Assembly: GCA_029936815.1 (NCBI GenBank)
Contig: JAPYRX010000013.1
Location: forward strand, 1-37,902
DNA: 37,902 bases
Direction: 5' to 3'
Source: Dehalococcoidia bacterium
GTDB taxonomy: Bacteria; Chloroflexota; Dehalococcoidia; Lucifugimonadales; GCA-002694895
The first letter of the stretch is position 1. Every line of letters begins with the position of its first letter. The position numbers and the translations under genes were made by a program. The notes under the pieces were generated by a model, which ran no database searches, was not told the origin of the DNA, and saw only the letters and a list, made by a program, of their open reading frames with translations. Shown piece by piece: positions 9,382 to 17,839 of this stretch.

Positions 9382-10704
9382 CTAATTTACTTTGGAAAGT
9401 AAGGTAACCAATCTATCAATTTCTTCTTTAGAATTCATTTCAGTAAATGATAATAACATCGTATTGTTTGACTCGTCTGATGTGTTGTACCCACCTATAA
9501 CTTTATTTTCATGAAGATATGAATTTAATTTATTAACATCCGTACCGCATTTCAAAGTAAATTCTTTGAAGAAGTTATTATTTAGAATTTCATAACCATC
9601 TAGTGTGCTGATTTTATTTGCAGCATAATGAGCTTTATGATAACAAAGCTCAGATAGATATTTTAATCCCACTTTACCTTGAAGTGCCATATATACTGTA
9701 GACATAAGAGCTATTAATCCTACAGAAGTACAAATATTAGAAGTGGCTCTATCTCTTTTAATGTGTTGCTCTCTTGTTTGTAAAGTAAGTACATAGCCTT
9801 TTACATTTTCAGAGTCTACTGTTTCTCCCACTATTCTTCCTGGGAGTTGTCTTAAATATTTCTTTTTACAAGCAAATAATCCTGCATAAGGACCTCCGTA
9901 AGTTAGTGATACTCCAAATGGTTGGCTTTCACCAACAACTATATCAGCTCCATAATTGTTTGGAGTTTTATACATACTAAGAAACATTGGTTCAGAAATG
10001 ACAATTAATAAAGCATCATTTTTTTTTGATAATTCATTTAGTTTATTGATGTCTTCAATCTCACCAGAAAAATTTGGCTGTTGAATTACGTAACATGCGG
10101 TTGATTCTTCAGATGCATTCAAAGCAGTATTTAAATCTTGAGTTATTATTTCAATTCCAGTAGCTTGAGTAAGTGTTTTTATAACATCAATATAAAAAGG
10201 TGAAACTCCGTCAACGATATTAACTTTAAATTTCTTGTTAATTCTACAAGCCATTAATACTGCTTCTGCAGTACTTGTTGCGCCATCGTACATTCCGGCA
10301 TTTGCGGCTTCCATTCCTGTTAGTTCGCAAACCATACTTTGAAATTCGAAATGTGCTTGCAATGTGCCTTGAGATACTTCTGGTTGATATGGTGTATATG
10401 AAGTCATAAACTCACTTCTAGATGTTAGTTGCTTCACTACACTAGGGATAAAATGTCTATACGCACCTGCGCCTAAAAATGAACTGTACTCTCCTGGAAT
10501 TGAGTTTTTATTAGCTAATTTACTCATTTCGTTTTTAAGATCTAACTCTGATGTTGGTGCTGGTAAATCCAATTCCGGGAATCGAAATTTTTCAGGAATA
10601 TCTACAAATAATTCTTTATAAGATTTGACCCCTATTTCTTTTAGCATTTCTTCTTTTATTGCAGGAGTATTTGGAGTGTATGTTGATTGGTAGTGATTTG
10701 TCAT
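9382..10704 (-). CDS. gcvPA: Glycine dehydrogenase (decarboxylating) subunit 1 (P-protein)
   Basis: This is the partner of gcvPB in the alpha2beta2 P-protein. The preferred start is ATG at 10704 (MTNHYQST...), giving 440 residues. It sits one base after the gcvH stop and has AGAGGA 6 bases upstream. A frame extension to ATG 10734 exists but would add ten unconserved residues inside gcvH. The N-terminus (YTPNTPAIKEEMLKEIGV) and blocks FLGAGAYRHFIPSVV, MTSYTPYQPEVSQGTLQ, NAGMYDGATSTAEA and LQTREQHIKRDRATSNICTS are typical. No PLP lysine is expected in this subunit. Confidence 0.96.
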   Translation of the reverse strand: MTNHYQSTYTPNTPAIKEEMLKEIGVKSYKELFVDIPEKFRFPELDLPAPTSELDLKNEMSKLANKNSIPGEYSSFLGAGAYRHFIPSVVKQLTSRSEFMTSYTPYQPEVSQGTLQAHFEFQSMVCELTGMEAANAGMYDGATSTAEAVLMACRINKKFKVNIVDGVSPFYIDVIKTLTQATGIEIITQDLNTALNASEESTACYVIQQPNFSGEIEDINKLNELSKKNDALLIVISEPMFLSMYKTPNNYGADIVVGESQPFGVSLTYGGPYAGLFACKKKYLRQLPGRIVGETVDSENVKGYVLTLQTREQHIKRDRATSNICTSVGLIALMSTVYMALQGKVGLKYLSELCYHKAHYAANKISTLDGYEILNNNFFKEFTLKCGTDVNKLNSYLHENKVIGGYNTSDESNNTMLLSFTEMNSKEEIDRLVTLLSKVN

Positions 10705-10705
10705 A

Positions 10706-11089
10706 TTATTCCTCTGAATTAACAAATTGTTCATAAGCTTTTGAATCCATAAGCTTTTCTATTTCAGTCGGATCAGACATTTTTACTTTAATAAGCCAAC
10801 CGTTTTCATATGGTGAATTATTAAGTAATTCAGGTTCTGTTTCTAGATTTTCATTTATTTCAATGATTTCTCCACTGATAGGGGTATAGATTTCAGAAGC
10901 AGCTTTAACAGATTCTACTTCACCAAAAGTTGAAAATTGATTTATTTGTGTTCCTTTCTGAGGTAATTCGACAAATACAATATCTCCTAAACTGTCTACA
11001 GCAAAATCAGTGATTCCAATTGTTGCAATTCCATTGCTTTCTAGCAACCATTCGTGCTCTTCGGAATATTTTAAATTATTCGGGTACAT
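10706..11089 (-). CDS. gcvH: Glycine cleavage system H protein
   Basis: This is the lipoyl carrier that shuttles the aminomethyl intermediate among P, T and L proteins. The 127-residue product has the lipoylation site Lys62 in GEVESVKAASEIYTPISGEI (residues 57-76) and the N-terminal Y-EEHEW-L pattern. ATG 11089 has one of the best Shine-Dalgarno sites in the window (AAAGGAG, about 5 bases upstream), which overlaps the end of gcvT, consistent with H protein being needed in excess. Gene order is gcvT-gcvH-gcvPA-gcvPB with 1-7 base gaps. Confidence 0.98.
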   Translation of the reverse strand: MYPNNLKYSEEHEWLLESNGIATIGITDFAVDSLGDIVFVELPQKGTQINQFSTFGEVESVKAASEIYTPISGEIIEINENLETEPELLNNSPYENGWLIKVKMSDPTEIEKLMDSKAYEQFVNSEE

Positions 11090-11090
11090 A

Positions 11091-12182
11091 TTAACTCCTT
11101 TTATAAAATGGGGTTTTTATTATTTTAGCGGGTATACTTTTTGTTCTAATATTAATTGTAACTTCAGAATCTATCGCTGTAAATTCTTTTTTAATATAAG
11201 CTAATCCAATACTTTTCTGAAGTGTTGGCGAGAAAGACCCGCTGGTAACTTCACCAATTACATTATTATAATGATCTAATATTTGATTGTGCGATCTTGC
11301 AATATTTCTTCCTTGTACTTCAAATCCTACTATTTTTTTTGTTAATCCTTCAGATTTTATTTTAGTTAAAGTGTCATTAATTAAATAATTAGATCTATCT
11401 AGTTGGACAAACATTTTTAATTTAGCTTCAAATGGATTTGTTTGCTCAGTAATTTCATTCCCATGAAGGGGTAAGGCAGCTTCCAATCTCAATACATCCC
11501 TAGCACCTAATCCACATTCAGTTGCGCCTTTGTTTTTAAGAGATTGCCAAAAATTAATAGCTATCGAATTTTCAAGTATAATCTCAACGCCATCTTCACC
11601 GGTGTACCCTGTTCTAGCAATTATCATTATGGTAGATTGAAATTGATGTTCAACAAATCGAAATCTTTTTATTTCAGGCATATCAGGTATAACATCATTT
11701 AGTATACGTAGCGATTCTGGGCCTTGAAGTGCAATCATAGAAGTATTTGAAGTAATAATATCAATATTGAAATCTAAATCTTTAGTGTTTTGTTTAATCC
11801 ATTTGTACACCTTATCAGAGTTAGATGCGTTAGGGATTAGCAGAAATTCTTCTTTAGCTATTTTATAAACGATACAGTCATCAATTATCCCGCCATCAGA
11901 ATTACATATAAGATTATATTTACCTTGGCCTTCTTTGAGTAAATTTGGGTCTATACTTAATAGTTTATCTAATGCTAATCCTGATTTTGGCCCAGATATC
12001 ATAAATCTTCCCATATGAGACACATCAAATATTCCCGATTTATTACGTACAGCATTACATTCTTTAAGTATAGATGAATATTGTATTGGCATATCCCAAC
12101 CTGCAAATGGAACCAATTTGGCATTTGCGTTGATATGTACTTGATGTAGAGTAGTTTTTAGCAATTCATCATTCATTTTCAT
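11091..12182 (-). CDS. gcvT: Aminomethyltransferase (glycine cleavage system T protein)
   Basis: T protein releases ammonia and moves the one-carbon unit from H-protein to tetrahydrofolate, giving 5,10-methylene-THF. The 363 residues match the family length. Recognisable blocks are FAGWDMPIQYSS (about residues 26-37), FDVSHMGRFMISGP, YTGEDGVEI, and GLGARDVLRLEAALPLHGNE. The start is ATG 12182, whose ATGA overlaps the stop of the upstream aminotransferase, a classic coupling overlap; a second ATG two codons in (12176) is possible. It could be confused with GcvT-like YgfZ or dimethylglycine demethylases, but the neighbours settle the assignment. Confidence 0.96.
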   Translation of the reverse strand: MKMNDELLKTTLHQVHINANAKLVPFAGWDMPIQYSSILKECNAVRNKSGIFDVSHMGRFMISGPKSGLALDKLLSIDPNLLKEGQGKYNLICNSDGGIIDDCIVYKIAKEEFLLIPNASNSDKVYKWIKQNTKDLDFNIDIITSNTSMIALQGPESLRILNDVIPDMPEIKRFRFVEHQFQSTIMIIARTGYTGEDGVEIILENSIAINFWQSLKNKGATECGLGARDVLRLEAALPLHGNEITEQTNPFEAKLKMFVQLDRSNYLINDTLTKIKSEGLTKKIVGFEVQGRNIARSHNQILDHYNNVIGEVTSGSFSPTLQKSIGLAYIKKEFTAIDSEVTINIRTKSIPAKIIKTPFYKRS

Positions 12183-13282
12183 ACACTTATTGTTTGTAAT
12201 AAGGAATTAATTAGCCATTCAATTTCATTTTCTGATACTAATCCTAAGTGGCCAATTCTAATTATTTTATCACTCAAATTTCCTTGGCCAGCAGAAATTA
12301 TAACATTATGGTTTTTATGAAGATTATTTATAAGTTCAGATACACTTATTCCTGTAGGTACTTTTACTGCTGTCAGTGTATCTGAAGCAGAATTCTCATC
12401 AATAGGGAAAAGCTCAAAACCAATTTCAATTAATTGGGAACGAATTTTTTTAGCAGTTTCTGAGTGTCTTTTATATACCTTTGGCATTGTTTCTTCTAAA
12501 AGTAGGTTTAGAGATTTATCTAAAGAATACATAACCCCAATTGCTGGAGTGAATGGAGGTTGTCCTTTTTTAAAATAATTTTTATATTTAGAAATGTCAA
12601 AATAATATTTAGGGGAATTGGACTTATAATGATAGTCCCAAGCTTTATTACTAACTGAAATAAAAGCTAATCCCGGAGGGGTTACCCATCCTTTTTGGGA
12701 TGCAGAAATCAATACATCTATTCCTAATTTGTCAGTGTTACATGGCACTGATGCGACGCTACTTATCCCGTCAACTACGAATAATAAAGAATATTTTTTT
12801 GCAATCTTTGAAATTAATTCAAGGTCATTTTGTACACCGGTAGATGTCTCGTTGTGCGTTACGTATAAAGCTTTAGCGTTTGGATAAGAACTTATGAATT
12901 CATCCAAAATATCAATATCAATATTTTGACCATGATCAAAATTGAGTTTTCTTACTTTGATATTATAGGAAGTTGCAATTTCGGCAAATCTATCTCCAAA
13001 CCAACCTACAGAAACAACAATGATTTCATCATTCTGAGATAAAAAATTTGAAATTGATGCTTCCATTACGCCGGTACCAGAAGTAGTTATAATATACAGT
13101 TCGTTTTTAGTACAAAATATTTTTTGAAGTTTTTTAGTGCAACTTAAAAGAAGGTTTTTGTATTCTTCCCCTCTGTGATTAATTAAAGGCTTTAATTGTT
13201 CTTTTAAAATGTCTTTGGGCACAGGGACAGGGCCAGGTAATCTTAAATTTGTTTCATTAATGTCTGAGAGGTATTTTTGCAT
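12179..13282 (-). CDS. Class V aminotransferase, alanine/serine-glyoxylate aminotransferase type
   Basis: This is a fold-type I PLP enzyme that most likely transfers an amino group from alanine or serine to glyoxylate, producing glycine. The 367 residues include the N-terminal LPGPVPVP block (about residues 15-22), the PLP-phosphate loop (TTSGTGVMEA), Asp171 (VVDGISSVAS) and the Schiff-base lysine Lys197 in SASQKGWVTPPGLAF. Sequence alone does not fix the amino donor. It is joined to gcvT by a 4-base ATGA overlap and lies 3 bases after tyrS, so glycine made here could feed the cleavage system directly. The alternative roles of phosphoserine aminotransferase or cysteine desulfurase fit the motifs less well. 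Confidence 0.9.
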   Translation of the reverse strand: MQKYLSDINETNLRLPGPVPVPKDILKEQLKPLINHRGEEYKNLLLSCTKKLQKIFCTKNELYIITTSGTGVMEASISNFLSQNDEIIVVSVGWFGDRFAEIATSYNIKVRKLNFDHGQNIDIDILDEFISSYPNAKALYVTHNETSTGVQNDLELISKIAKKYSLLFVVDGISSVASVPCNTDKLGIDVLISASQKGWVTPPGLAFISVSNKAWDYHYKSNSPKYYFDISKYKNYFKKGQPPFTPAIGVMYSLDKSLNLLLEETMPKVYKRHSETAKKIRSQLIEIGFELFPIDENSASDTLTAVKVPTGISVSELINNLHKNHNVIISAGQGNLSDKIIRIGHLGLVSENEIEWLINSLLQTISV

Positions 13283-13285
13283 GTT

Positions 13286-14479
13286 TTAAAAAATTATTTG
13301 AATATTTTTTCGCTTACCAATACTTATCCTATCGTTGTTATTGAGTTTAGATATTAATATATCTTCTGAAAGTATTTTTCCATTTAATTTTACACCATTT
13401 TGTTTGAGTAATCTTTTGAATTCTGAATTACTTGAAACAATATTTTGACTAAATAACATTTTCCCTAATTTTTCATCAGATTTGAAATTATTTAAATTGA
13501 AATCTGTTTTGTCAAATGTAATGTTTTTATCTTGAACAGATTCTTTGAAAAAAAGAGCTGCTTGGGTTGCGTCTTCTACTGAATGATATTGTGTAACAAT
13601 ATCATTAGCTAATAATTTTTTGTAATCCATAAGATTATTGTTTTGATTTTTCATACTTAATTCGAATTCGGAAATTATTTTATTATCAATATCTGTAAGA
13701 CAAAGCATATATAGCTTTATTAATTCATCAGGGATAGACATCAATTTTCCATAAATTTCAAAAGGTGATTCCGTCACTCCAATATAATTATTTAAGCTTT
13801 TACTCATTTTTCTTTTCCCGTCAGTCCCAGGAATTATTTGTACTAAAAAACATTGCTGAGGTTTTTGATTTTCTTTTTGTTGAAGATCTCTTCCAACTAA
13901 TAGATTGAATTTTTGGTCAGTACCCCCAAACTCGACATCTGATTTTATGACCACCGAGTCATAAGCTTGAAGTATAGGATATAAAAACTCTGTCAATGTA
14001 ATTGGATGGTTGGACTTAAATCTTTTAGCAAAATCGTCTCTTGATAAGAATTGAGCTATTGTAAATTTACTTGTTAAATTAATTATGTTTTCAAGTTTAA
14101 ATTTTCCATACCATTCAGATTGCCATCGTATCTCAGTTTTTGATTTGTCTACAATTTTAAAGAATTGTTTCAGATAAGATTCAGCATTATATCTTACTTG
14201 CTCATATGTTAGCATTGGTCTTGTATCAGATCTCCCACTAGGATCACCTATTTGAGCTGTCCAATCAGCAACAATTAAAACTACTGTATGACCAAGATCT
14301 TGTAGTTGCCTTAATTTTCTTAGGCCTACAGCGTGACCAAGATGAATATCTGGAGCACTGGGATCGAATCCCATTTTCAATCTAAGTTTATTATTTTTTT
14401 GAATACTATCAATAAATTCATGCTCAGGAATAATTTCTTCTACTCCTCTGCTTATTATATTATTTATTGTTTCATTCAT
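13286..14479 (-). CDS. tyrS: Tyrosine--tRNA ligase
   Basis: This enzyme charges tRNA-Tyr. With the start at ATG 14479 the product has 397 residues. A TTG six bases upstream is also in frame but adds only Met-Ile. Class I signatures are HLGH at residues 46-49 and KMSKS at 224-228. A C-terminal S4 RNA-binding domain (EFKRLLKQNGVKLNGKILSED) completes the bacterial form. The start overlaps the ribF stop by 8 bases, and the aminotransferase follows after 3 bases, so no leader such as a T-box could fit immediately upstream. Its place between ribF and the glycine genes looks like operon packing rather than a functional link. Confidence 0.96.
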   Translation of the reverse strand: MNETINNIISRGVEEIIPEHEFIDSIQKNNKLRLKMGFDPSAPDIHLGHAVGLRKLRQLQDLGHTVVLIVADWTAQIGDPSGRSDTRPMLTYEQVRYNAESYLKQFFKIVDKSKTEIRWQSEWYGKFKLENIINLTSKFTIAQFLSRDDFAKRFKSNHPITLTEFLYPILQAYDSVVIKSDVEFGGTDQKFNLLVGRDLQQKENQKPQQCFLVQIIPGTDGKRKMSKSLNNYIGVTESPFEIYGKLMSIPDELIKLYMLCLTDIDNKIISEFELSMKNQNNNLMDYKKLLANDIVTQYHSVEDATQAALFFKESVQDKNITFDKTDFNLNNFKSDEKLGKMLFSQNIVSSNSEFKRLLKQNGVKLNGKILSEDILISKLNNNDRISIGKRKNIQIIF

Positions 14480-15419
14480 TATCAAAGTAATCTTTTATAT
14501 TAATTATATCGATTTGCATTTGTGATTTCAGCTCATTCACATCAATGTATTTAATTTGATCTCTAATATGTTTGTAAATTTCAATGTTAATTGAATGATC
14601 ATATATAGATTTGTTAAAATTCAACAAATGAACTTCAACGCTTTTAGAATTATCAGAACCAAATGTGGGATTATTTCCTATACTTAATGCTCCAATATAA
14701 CTTGTTTCATCGTGAATGACTTTACAGGCATAAACACCATCTTTGGGTAAGATTTTTTTAATATCAAAATCTAGATTGGCTGTAGGCATGTTTAATTCTC
14801 TACCTCTACCTTCTCCTTTTATTACTGTACCAAACAAGTTGTATTTTCTCCCTAAGTAAGAATTCGCCTTGATAAGTTGCCCTGCTTTAATAAAAGATTT
14901 AATTAGCGTGCTACTAATAATCTCATTATTCATTGTATATGGTTTAGATATATCTAAATGATAATTAAATGTTGATTGGTTATCATTTAGATATTTTATA
15001 TTTCCAAGCCGTTTTTTTCCCAAGGCAAAATCTGGGCCAACGTATAAAGATTCCATATTTATAAATGATTTCAACATTTTTAAAAAATTGTGAGCCGACG
15101 TATTTGATAATTCATCATTAAATTCTAATAATATTATTTGATCTAACTCAAAATTCTTTAATATTGATTGTTTTTCTTTTATTGTATTAAGATAGTAATC
15201 ATTGTCGTTTAAATTCATAATATGGTGGTATGGTGAGTTTTGAAAAGAAATCAAACAAGTTTTATAACCGTTTTGCTTAGCTTTTTCAATAGTTTGAGAA
15301 ATCAAACTTTGATGCCCTTTATGAACTCCGTCAAAGACCCCTATTGTGACAAGATACGAATCTCTATTAGAGGTTTTCTTAAGATCATTTAAATTTGAGA
15401 TATAATGAATTGATTGCAT
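14472..15419 (-). CDS. ribF: Bifunctional riboflavin kinase / FAD synthetase
   Basis: RibF converts riboflavin to FMN and then to FAD. The 315-residue product has the nucleotidyltransferase motif GVFDGVHKGH at residues 27-36, ISSTLIK at 168-174 (the conserved ISSTxIR end of that domain), and the riboflavin kinase signature GRGRELNMPTANL at 204-216. Both domains look complete. It starts at ATG 15419, 29 bases after the DAHP synthase stop, and its end overlaps tyrS, so these genes are probably on one message. Confidence 0.96.
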   Translation of the reverse strand: MQSIHYISNLNDLKKTSNRDSYLVTIGVFDGVHKGHQSLISQTIEKAKQNGYKTCLISFQNSPYHHIMNLNDNDYYLNTIKEKQSILKNFELDQIILLEFNDELSNTSAHNFLKMLKSFINMESLYVGPDFALGKKRLGNIKYLNDNQSTFNYHLDISKPYTMNNEIISSTLIKSFIKAGQLIKANSYLGRKYNLFGTVIKGEGRGRELNMPTANLDFDIKKILPKDGVYACKVIHDETSYIGALSIGNNPTFGSDNSKSVEVHLLNFNKSIYDHSINIEIYKHIRDQIKYIDVNELKSQMQIDIINIKDYFDNE

Positions 15420-15448
15420 ATCTTTGTTTATAGGTAATCATTAAAATT

Positions 15449-16501
15449 TTAAAGTTCATTATAAGCCCAATTAATTAAATCTTCAGTTTCATCCCACCCC
15501 ACACATTCGTCGGTTACTGACACACCGTATTGAAGATCATTAGGATTAGATGATATTTTTTGATTGCCAGAGTTCAAATGACTTTCTAACATAAGTCCGA
15601 AAATTGCATTTTGACCATTTAATTTTTGCTTAATCACTGATTTGAAAACTTTAGATTGATTTTTATAATCCTTATTAGAATTTCCATGAGAGCAATCAAT
15701 GATTAATTTTGGCGTGAGTCCATTATTATTTAATCTTTCTGCTGCAGATGTCACTGATTTTTCATCATAATTAGGGCCGATTTTACCTCCTCTAAGTATA
15801 AGATGCCCGTAAGGATTGCCACTTGTTTTTACAACTGAAGCTTGCCCTTTTTCGTCAATCCCTAAAAATACGTGTTGATTTTTTGCTGCAATTATTGCAT
15901 CAATTGCAATTTGAATTGATCCCCCTGTTCCATTCTTAAACCCCACAGGCATGCTCAGTCCACTAGACAGTTGCCTATGAGTTTGGCTTTCGACAGTTCT
16001 AGCACCAATTGCTCCCCATGAAATAAGATCAGCATAATACTGAGGCATAAATGGATCTAAAAATTCTGTAGCTGTTGGTAGACCAATATGTAATACCTGA
16101 TTAAGAAAACCGCGAGCTTTTCTTAATCCTTCATGAACATCAAATGAATCGTTTAGATTTGGATCGTTTATAAAACCTTTCCACCCAGTTGTGGTTCTAG
16201 GTTTTTCAAAATAAGTACGCATTACAATCATTATCTTATCTTCAACTTTTTGAGATAATTTTTTCAATTTGGTAGCGTATTCAAGGCATGCTTGAACATC
16301 ATGTATGGAGCATGGCCCGACCAAAATTATGATTTTTTTAGAGGATTCGTTGATAATGTTTTGTATCTCATTTCTAGATTTGAAAACTGTATGGATTTGC
16401 TCAGGTTTTACTGGCACCATATCCATGAACTTTTGAGGTGTGTACAAAGGTTTAATATATTCTAGATTAACATTATGTATGTTTTCGTTGTATTCGTTCA
16501 A
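15449..16501 (-). CDS. aroG: 3-deoxy-7-phosphoheptulonate (DAHP) synthase, class I alpha (AroF/G/H type)
   Basis: This enzyme joins phosphoenolpyruvate and erythrose 4-phosphate in the first step of the shikimate pathway. The 350 residues match the E. coli AroG class, with GPCSIHD at 62-68, EKPRTTTGWKG at 99-109, GARTVESQTHRQ at 166-177 and KNGTGGS at 189-195. The start appears to be TTG 16501: the upstream frame meets a stop (TAA) three codons earlier, and the sequence from the TTG aligns with the usual N-terminus (about 60 residues before GPCSIHD). There is no clear Shine-Dalgarno. Which amino acid inhibits it cannot be told from the sequence. Confidence 0.95.
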   Translation of the reverse strand: MNEYNENIHNVNLEYIKPLYTPQKFMDMVPVKPEQIHTVFKSRNEIQNIINESSKKIIILVGPCSIHDVQACLEYATKLKKLSQKVEDKIMIVMRTYFEKPRTTTGWKGFINDPNLNDSFDVHEGLRKARGFLNQVLHIGLPTATEFLDPFMPQYYADLISWGAIGARTVESQTHRQLSSGLSMPVGFKNGTGGSIQIAIDAIIAAKNQHVFLGIDEKGQASVVKTSGNPYGHLILRGGKIGPNYDEKSVTSAAERLNNNGLTPKLIIDCSHGNSNKDYKNQSKVFKSVIKQKLNGQNAIFGLMLESHLNSGNQKISSNPNDLQYGVSVTDECVGWDETEDLINWAYNEL

Positions 16502-16636
16502 GGTTTTAGTTTAATGATTTTTTAATTATAGAATAAATATTCATTAATAGAGTTTCAGCTATTAGAATAGAGAACATTGTATTATATATAATCTGTTCAT
16601 TTATATGCTTTTAGCGTATTGTTTGCGGTTATATTT
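16502..16636. other. Intergenic spacer between aroH and DAHP synthase gene
   Basis: This is a 135-base AT-rich gap between two genes on the minus strand. I see TATAAT-like hexamers on the minus strand but no partner -35 at proper spacing, and no GC-rich hairpin with a T run. The gap size suggests the DAHP synthase gene may have its own promoter, but I cannot point to one. Confidence 0.4.
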
Positions 16637-17032
16637 TTAAAAACGTAATTTTTTTGCTTCCTCTTGGTATATATATTGAGGTTTATTTTTGCTTGATGTA
16701 GTTTTGTAAGTTAAGAGTATGCGAATACATTTTTTCAATGATCCTTTTATAGCAGGTTCTGTTGTGCTAAATAACGCAGTAGTACTTAAACCTAGTTTCA
16801 TTCTCGCTACAGTAGCAGGGTAGTATGATTTCAGATCTTCTGTTGTAGAGAAAACAATAAATAATATATCATTTTTATTAATATTATTTATTGTGATTAA
16901 CTCGGTTAATAATCTTGCAGTTTTTATTTCAATGTCATTTTTGGAATCTTTAATAACTGTGGTGGCACCCCTGGTAGACAAAACAGTTTCTTTATTGAAG
17001 ATCGAATTAAGTATGGAAATAATTTTTCTCAT
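16637..17032 (-). CDS. aroH: Chorismate mutase, AroH type
   Basis: This enzyme rearranges chorismate to prephenate on the way to phenylalanine and tyrosine. The 131-residue product is the trimeric pseudo-alpha/beta-barrel class known from Bacillus subtilis, not the helical AroQ class. Active-site counterparts are visible: Arg21 in RGATTV (B. subtilis Arg7), Arg77, Glu92 (Glu78), Arg104 in KKCIRI (Arg90) and Tyr122 (Tyr108). About 14 extra residues precede RGATTV compared with the Bacillus protein. The ATG at 17032 has a good AGAGG Shine-Dalgarno and shares one base with the trpA stop (TAATG), so I keep this start. Confidence 0.9.
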   Translation of the reverse strand: MRKIISILNSIFNKETVLSTRGATTVIKDSKNDIEIKTARLLTELITINNINKNDILFIVFSTTEDLKSYYPATVARMKLGLSTTALFSTTEPAIKGSLKKCIRILLTYKTTSSKNKPQYIYQEEAKKLRF

Positions 17033-17832
17033 TATTTACCTCTTAATTCGTTAACAAAATTATTTATAGTATTTTCAACATTTTTCACATTATAATCTGT
17101 AAGCAGATCGTTGATTTGATTTATTAATGCACTAGCTACAATAGCTCCATTAGCCCAAGGTTTGATTATGTCTAGATGTTTTTTTGATGAAATTCCAAAT
17201 CCAATCAATATCGGAATTTCTGTATATTTTCTTATTTCATTTATATTTTTGAAATTTTCTTCGGATAAAGTTTCCCTTGATCCTGTGACACCGGTAGAGC
17301 TAACGTAATATATAAATCCTTTTGCATTTTGACTGATTTTATTTATTGTTTTTGGAGAGCTAGTTGGAGTAACTATATTTATGAGATAAATATTGTGGGT
17401 TTCTAAACTCTTTTTTATATTTAACGACTCATCGTAAGGCAGGTCAGGAATTACTATTCCGTCAATGCCATACGTACTTGCATTCTGTGCAAATCTTTCA
17501 ATTCCATATTGAAAGATAAGATTTAGATAACTCATTATGACGATAGGTTTATTAGCATCTTTTTTTCTTAACTCGCTCACAATTTTAAAAGTAAAATCTA
17601 TTATAGGTTCGTTTATAGCATTGATTGCCTTAAATGAAGTATTTTGTATTGTTGGGCCATCTGCAATAGGATCGCTAAAAGGAATTCCGATTTCTAGGAT
17701 ATCAATATTTGAATTAATAAGAGCATTAGCAATATCTTTTGATTTATCTTTGTCTGGATAGCCAGATGTTAGATATAAAGTTAATATATTTTTATTTATT
17801 TTAAATATTTTATCTATTCTATTAGTACTCAT
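17032..17832 (-). CDS. trpA: Tryptophan synthase alpha chain
   Basis: The alpha subunit splits indole-3-glycerol phosphate to indole, which is channelled to TrpB. With the start at ATG 17832 the product is 266 residues. Catalytic residues are Glu47 and Asp58 in LEIGIPFSDPIADGP (residues 46-60). The C-terminal phosphate site is GFGISS, followed by VASALINQI. GGTGAT about 8 bases upstream supports this start; a GTG at 17859 would extend the protein by nine residues into the preceding gene. No trpB, trpC or other trp gene is in the window, so trpA is separated from its usual partner and instead joined to aroH. Confidence 0.95.
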   Translation of the reverse strand: MSTNRIDKIFKINKNILTLYLTSGYPDKDKSKDIANALINSNIDILEIGIPFSDPIADGPTIQNTSFKAINAINEPIIDFTFKIVSELRKKDANKPIVIMSYLNLIFQYGIERFAQNASTYGIDGIVIPDLPYDESLNIKKSLETHNIYLINIVTPTSSPKTINKISQNAKGFIYYVSSTGVTGSRETLSEENFKNINEIRKYTEIPILIGFGISSKKHLDIIKPWANGAIVASALINQINDLLTDYNVKNVENTINNFVNELRGK

Positions 17833-17839
17833 AATATTA

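Noticed and set aside
13283-13285. Possible glycine riboswitch before the aminotransferase-gcv genes
   Set aside because: Only three bases separate the genes; there is no room for a structured leader there.
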